64,000 nt of DNA from Thermodesulfobacteriota bacterium (GTDB lineage Bacteria; Desulfobacterota; Desulfobacteria; Desulfobacterales; JAUWMJ01), in contig JAXHVO010000021.1 of NCBI GenBank assembly GCA_034189135.1, forward strand, positions 25,798 through 89,797, written 5' to 3'. This document shows, piece after piece, positions 1 through 8,412 of the stretch (positions are counted from its first letter, which is position 1; the number at the start of each line of letters is the position of its first letter). Under the pieces are notes generated by a model that was not told the DNA's origin, ran no database searches, and saw only the letters and a list, made by a program, of their open reading frames with translations. Both the position numbers and the translations under genes were made by a program.

Positions 1-136
1 CCAAGTTCGCCTGGCTCGATCCGACCTCTCCTGAGCTTTTACTCTGGTATGCAACCATAAACACAACCAGCAAAAACATCATGGCAATTAGAGCAACTGC
101 TAACAAAAAAGTTTTTTCTTTGGATGTTGTTGCCAT
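1..136 (-). CDS. N-terminal fragment of a membrane-anchored or secreted protein downstream of yejE (runs off the window)
   Basis: Reading the minus strand from an ATG at 136, an open frame starts MATTSKEKTFLLAV and continues with a hydrophobic stretch of about 20 residues, then a polar QSKSSGEVGSSQ linker before the window ends. This looks like an uncleaved signal anchor or a signal peptide. An AAAGG motif precedes the start, and the gene lies 58 bp after the yejE stop on the same strand, so it is probably in the same operon. In Enterobacteria the yej operon also holds a substrate-binding protein and an ATPase. A binding protein would fit the hydrophobic N-terminus, but only about 45 residues are visible, so the function cannot be assigned. 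Confidence 0.55.
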   Translation of the reverse strand, partial: MATTSKEKTFLLAVALIAMMFLLVVFMVAYQSKSSGEVGSSQANL

Positions 137-194
137 AACCCTTTCACATCTCTTTGCTTTAAACTACAATGGTCATAAAAGCCACAATTGCGAA

Positions 195-1241
195 TTACTC
201 ATAGGTGGTATGCAATTTAGGGTCAAAGGCTTCTCTTACCGCTTCTCCGATAAAGGTAACAGTGATCAGCGTCACAATCATTGCAATAATAACCGAACCT
301 GCGATCCACCAGGCATCCAGATTATTCCAGCCCTGCTGCAACAGCTCGCCCCAACTCGGTGTGGGGGGGGGCAATCCAAATCCCAGATAGTCAAGGGAGG
401 TCAGAGCGACGATTCCACCTGAAACCGCAAAGGGAGCAAAAGTGACAATGATCGCAATGGTATTGGGAATGATGTGTTTGAATATGATGCGAAGGCTGGA
501 AGACCCCAAAGCCCTGGCGGCAAGCACATATTCCCTTTCTCTTTCCTTGTAAGTCACCGTTCGCATGGTCCAGGTGATACCGATCCAACCGAAAAATGCC
601 ATGATCAAAATCAACATGAAAAAATTTGGCACCATGATGGAAGCAATAATAATGATCACATATAAAAATGGCACGTTTGACCAGATTTCGATGATCCGTT
701 GGAAAATCAGGTCGAATTTTCCGCCCCAAAACCCCATGGCGCTTCCAATGCTAACACCAATCACGTAGTTGACCAGCAAAAGCAAAAGCGAGAAAAATAT
801 TGCAATTCTGAATCCATATACAAGCCTGGCAACAATGTCCCTGCCAACTGCGTCCGTGCCCAAATAGTGTTTTTCTTTTATAGACGGCGGAAAAGGTGGA
901 AATTCGTCTTTTTTCAAATCGTTTTCGTAAGCGTTATAAGGTACCAAAGGCATCAAGACCCAGTTTCCTTTGCCTTCAACACCAAAGAGGTTGTCAAGCT
1001 GCCGGTAATTTGTCTCGTAGTCGTAGCTTAAGCCAAATGTGGTTCCAGTGATCATTTGTGTGTACGTTGGAAAATAGAACTCGCCTTCATAATACACCAT
1101 AATTGCACGGTTATTGACAAGCAGTTCGGCAACAAGAGAGGCAATGATCATCACAACGAAAATGATAAAGGAATAGTATCCCCTTTTTATCGATTTGAAA
1201 CGCTTGATTTTTTTTAATGTTAACGGATTGAGTTTCATCAT
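195..1241 (-). CDS. yejE: YejE-type oligopeptide ABC transporter permease
   Basis: Inner-membrane permease of the DppC/OppC class. It has one N-terminal membrane helix, a long periplasmic loop (the YejE signature segment with GTDAVGRDIVARLVYG), then five C-terminal helices. The EAA motif that contacts the ATPase is visible as EYVLAARALGSSSLRIIFKH. The C-terminal FDPKLHTTYE is typical of YejE. The open frame extends upstream to 1271, but the extra residues (KNDCLFL) are encoded by a dispersed repeat also found near 29.38 kb, so the native start is more likely the ATG at 1238 or 1241. It pairs with yejB upstream. No clear Shine-Dalgarno sequence is left in front of the start, probably because the repeat sits there. 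Confidence 0.9.
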   Translation of the reverse strand: MMKLNPLTLKKIKRFKSIKRGYYSFIIFVVMIIASLVAELLVNNRAIMVYYEGEFYFPTYTQMITGTTFGLSYDYETNYRQLDNLFGVEGKGNWVLMPLVPYNAYENDLKKDEFPPFPPSIKEKHYLGTDAVGRDIVARLVYGFRIAIFFSLLLLLVNYVIGVSIGSAMGFWGGKFDLIFQRIIEIWSNVPFLYVIIIIASIMVPNFFMLILIMAFFGWIGITWTMRTVTYKEREREYVLAARALGSSSLRIIFKHIIPNTIAIIVTFAPFAVSGGIVALTSLDYLGFGLPPPTPSWGELLQQGWNNLDAWWIAGSVIIAMIVTLITVTFIGEAVREAFDPKLHTTYE

Positions 1242-1323
1242 ATTCATTAGAAACAAACAGTCGTTTTTCAATTTTAGTTCGGTTCGTCCGGGGAATCGCC
1301 TATTTGCCCGGTACCGGACTTAA
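1239..1323 (+). repeat. Dispersed repeat, left-end copy A
   Basis: This segment matches 29378-29450 in the same orientation. It begins with the shared 21-base block CATATTCATTAGAAACAAACA, continues with TCGTTTTT, and goes on to a GTTCGTCCGGGGAATCGCC core. The core (1283-1322) occurs again as a perfect reverse complement at 1483-1522, so yejB and yejE are separated by a 40-bp inverted repeat. The repeat reaches exactly to the yejE start codons. Confidence 0.75.
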
Positions 1324-1375
1324 CAAATGATATCGGTATCGTACACGCCCCCTATCTTCTCAGTTAAACCGATAC

Positions 1376-1523
1376 AGTCAGAGACGATCAGCACCGCCGT
1401 GGGATTCTGTCCCTTGGGGCTGGATCAAATATAATCTCATCAAGGTTGCTACCGTACGTTCATTTCCAGATAAGATGGTAAAGTCCGGTACCGGGCAAAT
1501 AGGCGATTCCCCGGACGAACCTT
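1376..1523 (-). repeat. Dispersed repeat, copy B (inverted)
   Basis: Read on the minus strand, this stretch aligns through about 145 bases with 29421-29566: the GAATCGCC core, GGTACCGGAC, CATCTTATCTGGAAAT, AACGTACG, CAGCCCCA and CCCACGGC blocks recur in the same order with scattered substitutions. In the opposite orientation it reads as degenerate coding (ETISTAVGFCPLG, then a stop), matching ETINTAVGFFAPWG at the 29.5-kb copy. It may descend from a mobile-element or gene fragment; no intact transposase is present. Confidence 0.7.
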
Positions 1524-1549
1524 CGTTGTGCCCAGTCAGGCATGAAAAT

Positions 1550-2578
1550 TTATTCAAATTTTACCCGGGGATCCACAATAGCCACACATATATCCGACAG
1601 AATATTTCCAATCATAAAAAGAAGAGAGGATATCACCAGAATCCCCATCACCACGGGATAATCCCTTTCCACAACTGACTCATAGCCCAGTAGCCCCATT
1701 CCGTTTATATTAAAAACAGTTTCAATAAGAAATGAACCGGAAAGGATGATGGATATATTGTTTCCAAAACTGGTCGCAATGGGGATCAGGCTGTTTCGTA
1801 AGGCGTGTTTAAAAATAGCCTCCCTAAATGGCAGTCCCTTGGCAATGGCAGTGCGCACATAATCCGAAGCCAGGTTATCCATAAGCGTGTTTTTCATCAG
1901 TAGGGTCATCACGGTAAACGACCCGATCACGTAAGCGATGAGAGGAAGAATTGTGTGCCAGATTACATCCAGCATTTTTCCAATCAGCGTAAAGTCTTCA
2001 AAATCATCGCTCACCAGGTTTCCGAGGGGAAATATTCCCCAGTGTGAGGCAAAGAACACCAGCATAAATACACCGGCAACCCAGCCGGGTATGGCATAAC
2101 CGGTAAAAACCACCACTGATGAAAAATTATCAAAAGAGCTTTTATGCTTAATCGCCTTTAGAATGCCCAGGGGAATGCATACCCCGTAAACCAGAATCAA
2201 AGAGAGTATGCCGAAATAAAGAGATATGGGAATCCGTTCCTTAATCATATCCCAGACCGGATCGTAATATCGGGTTGAGGTACCAAGATCTCCGGTCAGC
2301 ACTTTGCCCAGCCAGAGGAAATAGCTCGCCAGAATAGGCTTGTCAAACCCGTAGTATTTTTTTAATTCTTCGATCTGTTCATCGGAAAGCGGCTGGGTTT
2401 GCTCAGTGGATGATTTTCCGCCTCTCCCACCTTCAATGCCTGACATCTGCTGAGCCTGAGCGATGATACGTTCAATGGGACCACCAGGAACAAAACGGGT
2501 GACGGTGAACACCATAATGGTTATTCCAATAAACGTCGGTACAATCAAAAGCAAACGCCTGATAAAATAAGCTGTCAT
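1550..2578 (-). CDS. yejB: YejB-type oligopeptide ABC transporter permease
   Basis: Inner-membrane permease of the DppB/OppB class, 342 residues, about six membrane helices. It starts with the typical YFIRRLLLIVPTFIGI and has the periplasmic insertion (ERIIAQAQQMSGIEGGRGG, then KKYYGFDKPI) characteristic of YejB. The EAA loop reads YVRTAIAKGLPFREAIFKHALRN and the C-terminus is DPRVKFE. It forms a heterodimer with YejE for import of oligopeptides (microcin C-type substrates in E. coli). It is the first visible gene of the minus-strand operon and diverges from the M24 peptidase gene, which suggests a joint peptide-use role. A 278-bp repeat-filled gap now separates it from yejE. Confidence 0.92.
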   Translation of the reverse strand: MTAYFIRRLLLIVPTFIGITIMVFTVTRFVPGGPIERIIAQAQQMSGIEGGRGGKSSTEQTQPLSDEQIEELKKYYGFDKPILASYFLWLGKVLTGDLGTSTRYYDPVWDMIKERIPISLYFGILSLILVYGVCIPLGILKAIKHKSSFDNFSSVVVFTGYAIPGWVAGVFMLVFFASHWGIFPLGNLVSDDFEDFTLIGKMLDVIWHTILPLIAYVIGSFTVMTLLMKNTLMDNLASDYVRTAIAKGLPFREAIFKHALRNSLIPIATSFGNNISIILSGSFLIETVFNINGMGLLGYESVVERDYPVVMGILVISSLLFMIGNILSDICVAIVDPRVKFE

Positions 2579-2665
2579 TTAATTCTCCGCTTGAATGACC
2601 CACAACTTTTTCAACTAAAACATGCATACATCACAACTGCCCTTTTTTCAAGGCAAGGTTGCTGT

Positions 2666-2694
2666 TTGACTGCAAAGACAAGTGATGATAATAC
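2666..2694 (+). promoter_or_regulatory. Sigma-70-type promoter for the M24 peptidase gene
   Basis: TTGACT at 2666-2671 and TAATAC at 2689-2694 are separated by 17 bases. Transcription would begin near 2701, downstream of the longest in-frame ATG (2591) but upstream of the ATG at 2747. This supports the later start of the peptidase gene. Confidence 0.5.
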
Positions 2695-2746
2695 CCTTTC
2701 AATTTTAATTATAACACTTTTACAACACAACAGGATATTTGACCAA

Positions 2747-3961
2747 ATGGAAACTGAAAAAATGTTCAACACGGATTTAAACACACCGAAATCAGAGCTG
2801 GAAAAAAGAATTAAGAAACTCCAAACAAGGCTTGGTGAAAACAACATTGATGCCGCACTGATCCTTCAAAAGGCAGACCTTTTCTATTTTTCAGGAACCA
2901 TTCAGGATGCCCATCTATATGTACCTGCAGATAAAGATCCAATCCTAATGGTTTACAAAAATAATAAACGTGCCAGGGCAGAGTCCTCACTGAAGAATAT
3001 GGTGACTTTAAAAAATACCGGACAAATTTGCAGTCTGTTGCATGATAACGGATACGTACTGCCCCGTATTCTTGGTATGGAACTCGATGTCCTTCCTGCC
3101 AATTTATATTTTAACTACAACAGCCTCTTTGAACATGCAAAGATTATAGATATTTCACATCATCTACGACTCATAAGAGCTGTAAAATCGGCTTATGAAA
3201 TCGACCTTATCCAAAAGGCTGGCCGTATGTCAGATCAGGTAGCCGATTGTGTTCAGGAATTTCTCCACGAAGGAATATCTGAAATCGAACTTGCGGGAAA
3301 AGTTGAAGCCAGGGCACGGAAACTGGGCCATTCGGGATTCGTCCGTATGAGACTGTGGGGCAGCGAATTGTTTTACGGACACTTAATGTCGGGCCCTTCT
3401 GCTGCCGTGCCTAGTTATTTATCTTCTCCCACAGGGGGCACTGGTGTCAGCCCGGCTGTGTCGCAGAGCGCCGGTCTCAGACCGATTCAACGCGGTGAAC
3501 CTGTGCTTGTCGATTATGTTTTTGTCTTAAACGGCTACATGTCGGACCATGCGCGGGTTTTTGCCCTGGGCCATCTTCCCGATGATCTGCTCAAAGCACA
3601 TGATTCCATGCTGAAAGTTCAATCCGTTATAAAAAAAGAAGCCAAACCGAAAGTAAGGTCCGGCAAACTGTATCATATAGCCCTTGAGCTAACCAAAAAA
3701 CTCGGTTTTGAAAAATCTTTCATGGGAGTCGACGCTCCCCGTATCCGTTTTGTCGGACACGGCATCGGTCTTGAACTGGATGAGTATCCCTTTCTGGCAA
3801 AGGGTCAGGACCTTGAATTAGAAAAAGGAATGACCATCGCACTCGAGCCAAAACTGATCTTTCCGGGAAAAGGAGTGGTTGGAATTGAGAACAGCCATGT
3901 GGTAACAAGTGAAGGCTTGAAACAGCTGACCCATTTTGATGAAAAAATTATTATATTATAG
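2747..3961 (+). CDS. M24 family metallopeptidase (Xaa-Pro aminopeptidase/dipeptidase type)
   Basis: About 404 residues: an N-terminal creatinase/prolidase-type domain (residues about 10-140) and a C-terminal pita-bread catalytic domain. The five expected metal ligands are visible: Asp in LVDYVF, Asp in MSDHARVF, His in FVGHGIGLELDEYP, Glu in ALEPKL and Glu in GIENSHVV. It should cleave X-Pro peptides or dipeptides in the cytoplasm. The frame is open from 2591, but a promoter at 2666-2694 lies inside that extension and the conserved protein begins at METEKMF, so 2747 (or 2762) is preferred. The gene is divergent from yejB and convergent with pxpC, which ends 9 bp away. The linker near residue 225 (LSSPTGGTGVSPAVSQ) is longer than I expect in prolidases. 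Confidence 0.88.
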   Translation: METEKMFNTDLNTPKSELEKRIKKLQTRLGENNIDAALILQKADLFYFSGTIQDAHLYVPADKDPILMVYKNNKRARAESSLKNMVTLKNTGQICSLLHDNGYVLPRILGMELDVLPANLYFNYNSLFEHAKIIDISHHLRLIRAVKSAYEIDLIQKAGRMSDQVADCVQEFLHEGISEIELAGKVEARARKLGHSGFVRMRLWGSELFYGHLMSGPSAAVPSYLSSPTGGTGVSPAVSQSAGLRPIQRGEPVLVDYVFVLNGYMSDHARVFALGHLPDDLLKAHDSMLKVQSVIKKEAKPKVRSGKLYHIALELTKKLGFEKSFMGVDAPRIRFVGHGIGLELDEYPFLAKGQDLELEKGMTIALEPKLIFPGKGVVGIENSHVVTSEGLKQLTHFDEKIIIL

Positions 3962-3969
3962 CCTATGAA

Positions 3970-4929
3970 CTATCGACTATAAGCCGCAATGATATGCTTT
4001 TCTTCTATCTCTTTCATCAGCTTATGACGGTCATGATACAATGCATGCGCTTTTTCCAGAGTCACCTGTTCAAAACAGATCGTGTCTCCTGGTGTCGCTT
4101 GCGCAATTTTGTCAAGATCTGTGGAGATAACGGTTGCAATTTTTGCATATCCGCCCACGGTTTGCTCTACCATCAGTATGATCGGCTGCCCATCCGCAGG
4201 GATTTGAACACCACCGGGCACACTTGGTTCCGAAATAATACTTTTGGGCACGTTATCCCGGTGAGTTATTACAGGACCCTGGAGCCTGTATCCCATTCGA
4301 TCCGCCTTTGGGCTGACCATAAATTCTGATTTAAACAAAGTTTTTAAACTTTCATTAAAAAAATCATCCTGAGGCCCGGCAACCGCATGAATAACAATAT
4401 TAGAGGAATATTTTGGTATCACAACGGAAGAAAGTTGCCGCGCCTGGTTTTGCCGTTGCCCTTTTCCTCTTTTAATAATATCCCCCTGCTTAAGCAAACG
4501 ACCGTAATACCCACCGATATTGCCACCCACATAGGTTGAACGGCTTCCCATCACATCGGGAACGTCAATGCCGCCGGTCACTGAAAGGTAAGCCCGACAA
4601 CCACTTTTAACCTGTTTAATATCAATAGTATCCCCGGATTTTACCCCGAATGATCTCCAACATTCCACCGGTTTTTCATTTATGGTCATTCCCATCTCTG
4701 CACCGGTTATGGCGATATCTGCTTCACCCAGTACTTCAAGGCGAGGTCCCATAACAGTAATTTCCAACGCGGCACTGTTAACGGAATTTCCCACCAGCAT
4801 ATTCGCCATACTAAAAGCAAATGAGTCAAGAGCGCCACAAACCGGTATGCCTACCTGTTGATACCCGAAACGGCCAAAATCCTGAACTGTGGTATAGGCG
4901 CCGGGTGTGAGGACTGAAAATACATCCAT
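3970..4929 (-). CDS. pxpC: 5-oxoprolinase subunit C / biotin-dependent carboxyltransferase-family protein (AHS2, KipA-like)
   Basis: 319 residues of the AHS2/KipA family, which is homologous to one half of the carboxyltransferase domain of urea carboxylase. Diagnostic segments are VQDFGRFGYQQVGIPVCGALD near the N-terminus, GPQDDFF in the middle and PSVPGGVQIPADGQPIILM followed by TVGGYAKIATVISTDLD near the C-terminus. In E. coli PxpABC converts 5-oxoproline to glutamate with ATP. The start overlaps the end of pxpB by one base, indicating translational coupling. It is the last gene of the GntR-dctPQM-pxpABC cluster. Because a biotin carboxylase and carrier lie divergently 6 kb away, a true carboxyl-transfer role is possible (inference). 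Confidence 0.9.
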   Translation of the reverse strand: MDVFSVLTPGAYTTVQDFGRFGYQQVGIPVCGALDSFAFSMANMLVGNSVNSAALEITVMGPRLEVLGEADIAITGAEMGMTINEKPVECWRSFGVKSGDTIDIKQVKSGCRAYLSVTGGIDVPDVMGSRSTYVGGNIGGYYGRLLKQGDIIKRGKGQRQNQARQLSSVVIPKYSSNIVIHAVAGPQDDFFNESLKTLFKSEFMVSPKADRMGYRLQGPVITHRDNVPKSIISEPSVPGGVQIPADGQPIILMVEQTVGGYAKIATVISTDLDKIAQATPGDTICFEQVTLEKAHALYHDRHKLMKEIEEKHIIAAYSR

Positions 4930-5639
4930 TATTTCCTTACCTCCCCGGCCAGTCTGTTGTAATCTTCAGCGGATATAGGCGTAAACTTAATCCTATCCCC
5001 TGCTTTGTATAGGAAAGGCTTTGAGCTTTCCGGGTCAAACAACTTTATCGGAGTCCGCCCGATCAACTGCCAGCCTCCCGGGCTTGCCACAGGATATATT
5101 CCAGTCTGATTGTTGGCAATTCCCACTGACCTTTCGGGAACAAAAGAACGCGGAGTTTCCAGCCTCGGAGTGTAAAGTTTTTTCGGAAGCCCCCCTAAAA
5201 ACGGAAAACCCGGTGTAAATCCGATCATATAAATCTGGTACTCCGCTCTTGAATGGATTCGAACCACATCATCTGTGGTTATAGAGTTATGTTCTGCCAC
5301 GAACCGAATATCCGGTCCATACTTTCCTCCATAACAAACCGGTATTTCGACCCTATCCGGTGGTGGTATTTTAATTGTCGATAAACGCTCTTCCAGAGCT
5401 AAAATTTCTTTTTCCAGCTTGGTGGGATTTGTCATGTCCGGCTCATAAATAATCAACAGTGAACGGTATGTTGGAATAACTTCTAAAACACCTGTCAATG
5501 ACTCCTTTTCCATAACGATGGCCATGGACCTGACCTTGTTATTAATATCAGGATCGATTTCATCACCGTATTCCACCAGCAACCCACGATCTCCAGCAAT
5601 ACGAAAAGAGGGTTTGGTAAAAAGATTATTTTGCATCAT
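4929..5639 (-). CDS. pxpB: 5-oxoprolinase subunit B (AHS1, KipI-like)
   Basis: About 236 residues of the AHS1/KipI family, the partner half of the urea-carboxylase-like carboxyltransferase fold. Visible signatures are FRIAGDRGLLVEYGDEID at the N-terminus, IGFTPGFPFLGGLP, TPRLETPRSFVPERSVGIA and YPVASPGGWQLIGRTPIKLF. The open frame reaches back to a TTG at 5654, just after the pxpA stop; the tandem ATGs at 5639/5636 give the family-typical N-terminus and are preferred. Together with PxpC it forms the PxpBC complex. In Bacillus the homologues KipI/KipA were described as a kinase inhibitor and its antagonist, but metabolic 5-oxoprolinase activity is the better-supported family role. Confidence 0.9.
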   Translation of the reverse strand: MMQNNLFTKPSFRIAGDRGLLVEYGDEIDPDINNKVRSMAIVMEKESLTGVLEVIPTYRSLLIIYEPDMTNPTKLEKEILALEERLSTIKIPPPDRVEIPVCYGGKYGPDIRFVAEHNSITTDDVVRIHSRAEYQIYMIGFTPGFPFLGGLPKKLYTPRLETPRSFVPERSVGIANNQTGIYPVASPGGWQLIGRTPIKLFDPESSKPFLYKAGDRIKFTPISAEDYNRLAGEVRK

Positions 5640-5654
5640 GCTTCGTGCTTTCAA

Positions 5655-6431
5655 TCAGGCAAATTCTATCATGGGTTTAACTTCGACTCTGTTATCTTTA
5701 AGTATTGTCCGGATGCTTTTGACAAGATCAACAGCAGTCGGCGTATCACCGTGAACGCAAAGGGTCTGGACCTCCAAAGGGATAGTTTTACCATCTACTG
5801 CGATCACCTGGCCCTCCTTGGCCATTTTCAATGCCCGTTTGGATACAACTTCGGGATCTTTGATCACCGCTCCAGGAAGCTTTCGCGACAGCAAATTTCC
5901 CTCCGGCGTGTAGACCCGGTCAGGAAACGCTTCATAAACCACTTTTAAACCCACCTCCTGACCGATTTCCCTCATACGCTCGCCTTTTTTACCTGCAAGA
6001 GCAACGTAAAAAAGATCGTCATTCACACTGACGATGGCTTCAGCAACCGCACGGGCAACTTCTTGGTTCTCAACTGCCGTAAGGTACAATGCACCATGAG
6101 GTTTGACATGGCATAACCGGGTCCCATGTACTTTACAAAATGCTTCAAGAGCGCCAATCTGATAGACCAGGTAGTCTTTAACATCTTTTGTGCTACAGTT
6201 CATATTCCGGCGTCCGAAACCGAGCAAATCAGGATATCCCGGGTGCGCTCCGACACCGACCCCGTGCTCAACTGCCATTTTTACTGTTTTTTCCATTACG
6301 GAGGGGTCCCCGGCATGCCATCCGCAAGCAATGTTTGCAGATGTGATATATTTTATCACTTCTTCATCCATACCGAGCTTGTATGCACCAAAGCTTTCGC
6401 CCACATCGCTGTTAAGGTCTATTGCTTTCAT
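5655..6431 (-). CDS. pxpA: 5-oxoprolinase subunit A (LamB/YcsF family)
   Basis: 258 residues, full length for the LamB/YcsF family. Conserved blocks are DLNSDVGESFGAYKLG at the N-terminus, ANIACGWHAGDP, GAHPGYPD, HVKPHGALY, FPDRVYTPEGNLLSRK and LCVHGDTPTAV. The His, Asp and Glu residues in these blocks resemble a polysaccharide-deacetylase-like metal or acid-base site. In E. coli PxpA acts with PxpBC in ATP-dependent opening of 5-oxoproline to glutamate. The gene directly precedes pxpB with no gap and follows dctM by 53 bp, so it belongs to the TRAP-pxp operon. The linkage to a TRAP importer suggests that the ring substrate, or a precursor, is taken up from outside. Confidence 0.92.
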   Translation of the reverse strand: MKAIDLNSDVGESFGAYKLGMDEEVIKYITSANIACGWHAGDPSVMEKTVKMAVEHGVGVGAHPGYPDLLGFGRRNMNCSTKDVKDYLVYQIGALEAFCKVHGTRLCHVKPHGALYLTAVENQEVARAVAEAIVSVNDDLFYVALAGKKGERMREIGQEVGLKVVYEAFPDRVYTPEGNLLSRKLPGAVIKDPEVVSKRALKMAKEGQVIAVDGKTIPLEVQTLCVHGDTPTAVDLVKSIRTILKDNRVEVKPMIEFA

Positions 6432-6484
6432 TAAGTCCTCTCAACTTTTTTTTATCCTCACTTCGATATTCGATATATTCTTTT

Positions 6485-7795
6485 TTATTTTCCTACCATC
6501 AATTTTGGAAGTATCAGCGCAATTTCCGGGAAAATTGTAAGAATAGCTGTGGTAATAAGCATCAGCAGGAAAAATGGAAACGCATATTTGGCGATTTGTA
6601 CAATCGGTTCACCGGTCAAGCCTTGTATAACAAAAAGGTTAAATCCCACCGGCGGCGTAATCTGGCTGACCTCCACCATTAAAATAAGATATATGCCGAA
6701 CCATATTGGATCAAAACCAACTGCAACAACCATTGGTAGCGCGATGGGCAGCGTCATCACCACAATGGAAAAACCGTCCAGAAGGCATCCCAATAAAATA
6801 TAGAACCCGCCCAGAAGCAACATCAGCGTGTAAGGGGAAAGGTTCAGCTCTGTTATGGCTGTGGTGATGGCGGTCGGTATTCCGAGAAATCCCATTACCC
6901 TTGATAAAAAACCCGCTCCAACCACAATCAGCATAATCATAGCGTTGGTCTTGACTGCGCCAATCAGACACTCAAACATAATTTTTTTATTCATCCGTCG
7001 GTTGATATAGGCAAATATGGTTGCTCCCAAAACACCCAGAGCAGCCGCCTCTGTGGGAGTCGCAATCCCCCCGTAAATGCTTCCTAAAACCATAAGGATG
7101 AGAATAAGTACCGGAGCGATGTCCTTAAGACCCACCAGACGCTCCTTCCAGCTGTAGCTCTCCTGTGTTCTGGGTGCAATTCCAGGATTCCTTATGCCCC
7201 GGTAAATAATATAGCTCGAATAAATTCCCGCTAAAAGCAAACCCGGAAGGATACCGGCCATAAACATTTTACCGATGGAAACTTCGGCGAGAATGGCATA
7301 AACAATCATGATCAAGGAAGGTGGAATGAGAAATCCGAGTGTTCCGGCCCCGGCCAGAGACCCCATGGCCAGACGCTTGTCGTAACCGAGTTTATCAAAC
7401 TCTGCCAGAGTTATCCTCCCTACTGTGGCAGTTGTAGCAGCACTTGAGCCTGAAACAGCGGCAAACAGAGTGCACGAGATAATATTCATCAAAAGAAGAC
7501 CCCCCGGGAGGCGATAAAGCCATGGAACCAAAGATTTAAAGAGTTTTTCAGAAATTCCGGATCGGTACAGTATCTCACCCATAAGTATAAAAAGAGGAAG
7601 AGCCACATATTCCCATTTTTCACAGGTTGCCCACAACGATGAGGCCATGTTATTTCCAGCGGGTAGAGTGCCGAAAAGAACCATCCCCATAAAACCTACG
7701 ATGAAAAGGGAAAAACCGACCCAGATGCCGGAAGCCAGGGTTAAAAAAAGAATTCCAAACACGATAAAGGACATGTATCCCATGCTCGCTTCCAT
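6485..7795 (-). CDS. dctM: TRAP transporter large permease (DctM)
   Basis: 436 residues, about 12 membrane helices, the ion-coupled transport subunit of a tripartite TRAP importer. Family segments visible include PLFILMGEILYRSGI, GGLLLMNIISCTLFAAVSGSSAATTATVG and GFLIPPSLIMIVYAILAEVSIGKMF. The C-terminal half has GCLLDGFSIVVMTLPI and VEVSQITPPVGFNLFVIQG. The start overlaps the stop of dctQ by a base, showing coupling. An alternative start is Met5 or Met8 (MGYMSF). Substrate cannot be read from this subunit; placement immediately before pxpABC suggests a small carboxylate or cyclic amide that is handed to the Pxp enzymes. Confidence 0.93.
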   Translation of the reverse strand: MEASMGYMSFIVFGILFLTLASGIWVGFSLFIVGFMGMVLFGTLPAGNNMASSLWATCEKWEYVALPLFILMGEILYRSGISEKLFKSLVPWLYRLPGGLLLMNIISCTLFAAVSGSSAATTATVGRITLAEFDKLGYDKRLAMGSLAGAGTLGFLIPPSLIMIVYAILAEVSIGKMFMAGILPGLLLAGIYSSYIIYRGIRNPGIAPRTQESYSWKERLVGLKDIAPVLILILMVLGSIYGGIATPTEAAALGVLGATIFAYINRRMNKKIMFECLIGAVKTNAMIMLIVVGAGFLSRVMGFLGIPTAITTAITELNLSPYTLMLLLGGFYILLGCLLDGFSIVVMTLPIALPMVVAVGFDPIWFGIYLILMVEVSQITPPVGFNLFVIQGLTGEPIVQIAKYAFPFFLLMLITTAILTIFPEIALILPKLMVGK

Positions 7796-8298
7796 TATAT
7801 TACATCCTCTCCCGCTCCGATAGCATTAAAGGTTTTAATTGTCGTTGCAAAAAGCTGAATGAGAAAACACCCCGCACCGACTAGCATCATTGCCTGCGGA
7901 ATCCATAAAGGCGTATTCGTCAATGTGCCGGAAGTTGAGTTGTAGCGAAATGTTGCACTCACCATTTTAAAAAGATACCACCACAGATATCCCATAAAAA
8001 TGGTGGTGATTCCGGTCGCTACACATGCGATCACTCTTGACAATTTTTTGGGAAGAAAGCCGAGCACAAGGGTAATTCTGATGTGTCCCTTTTCTTTGAG
8101 ACAATATCCGGCCCCCATAAAAATAATGGCGGCCAGACCGTAAGCACAATATTCATCAGCTATAAGGGTGGTTTTTGTAAATACATTCCATAAAAAGATT
8201 TCAACCAGGATTAAAATAGTCATCAATCCCAGCATGACACCCGAAATCCTGGCCAACCAGTCACTAAGACTGTCTATGACGCGAACGAGGGTATTCAT
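7795..8298 (-). CDS. dctQ: TRAP transporter small permease (DctQ)
   Basis: 167 residues with four predicted membrane helices: RISGVMLGLMTILILVEIFL, the CAYGLAAIIFMGAGYCL segment, VIACVATGITTIFMGYLWW and IPQAMMLVGAGCFLIQLF. The arrangement matches the DctQ subunit, which scaffolds the large permease in the inner membrane. The GHIRI pentad after helix 2 is typical of the family. It lies between dctP and dctM, separated from dctP by a hairpin terminator-like element and overlapping dctM. It has no transport specificity of its own. Confidence 0.88.
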   Translation of the reverse strand: MNTLVRVIDSLSDWLARISGVMLGLMTILILVEIFLWNVFTKTTLIADEYCAYGLAAIIFMGAGYCLKEKGHIRITLVLGFLPKKLSRVIACVATGITTIFMGYLWWYLFKMVSATFRYNSTSGTLTNTPLWIPQAMMLVGAGCFLIQLFATTIKTFNAIGAGEDVI

Positions 8299-8330
8299 TA
8301 TATCACCATAAGAAAATTTAGATGAGGGTC

Positions 8331-8372
8331 TAAAAAAGAGCGGGACTACGCGCTGGAATGTAAATCCCGCTC
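8331..8372 (-). terminator. Intercistronic hairpin between dctP and dctQ (partial terminator)
   Basis: On the minus strand GAGCGGGA, a 19-base loop and TCCCGCTC are followed immediately by six T residues. This has the form of an intrinsic terminator placed after the solute-binding-protein gene but inside the operon. Such elements commonly let the binding protein be made in excess of the membrane subunits (inference). Confidence 0.65.
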
Positions 8373-8412
8373 ATTGACCTATGCAAACTATAAAACTTAT
8401 TTATTATAGCTT

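Noticed and set aside
2591..2746. 52-residue N-terminal extension of the M24 peptidase
   Set aside because: It lies across the likely promoter at 2666-2694 and is not part of the conserved peptidase fold.
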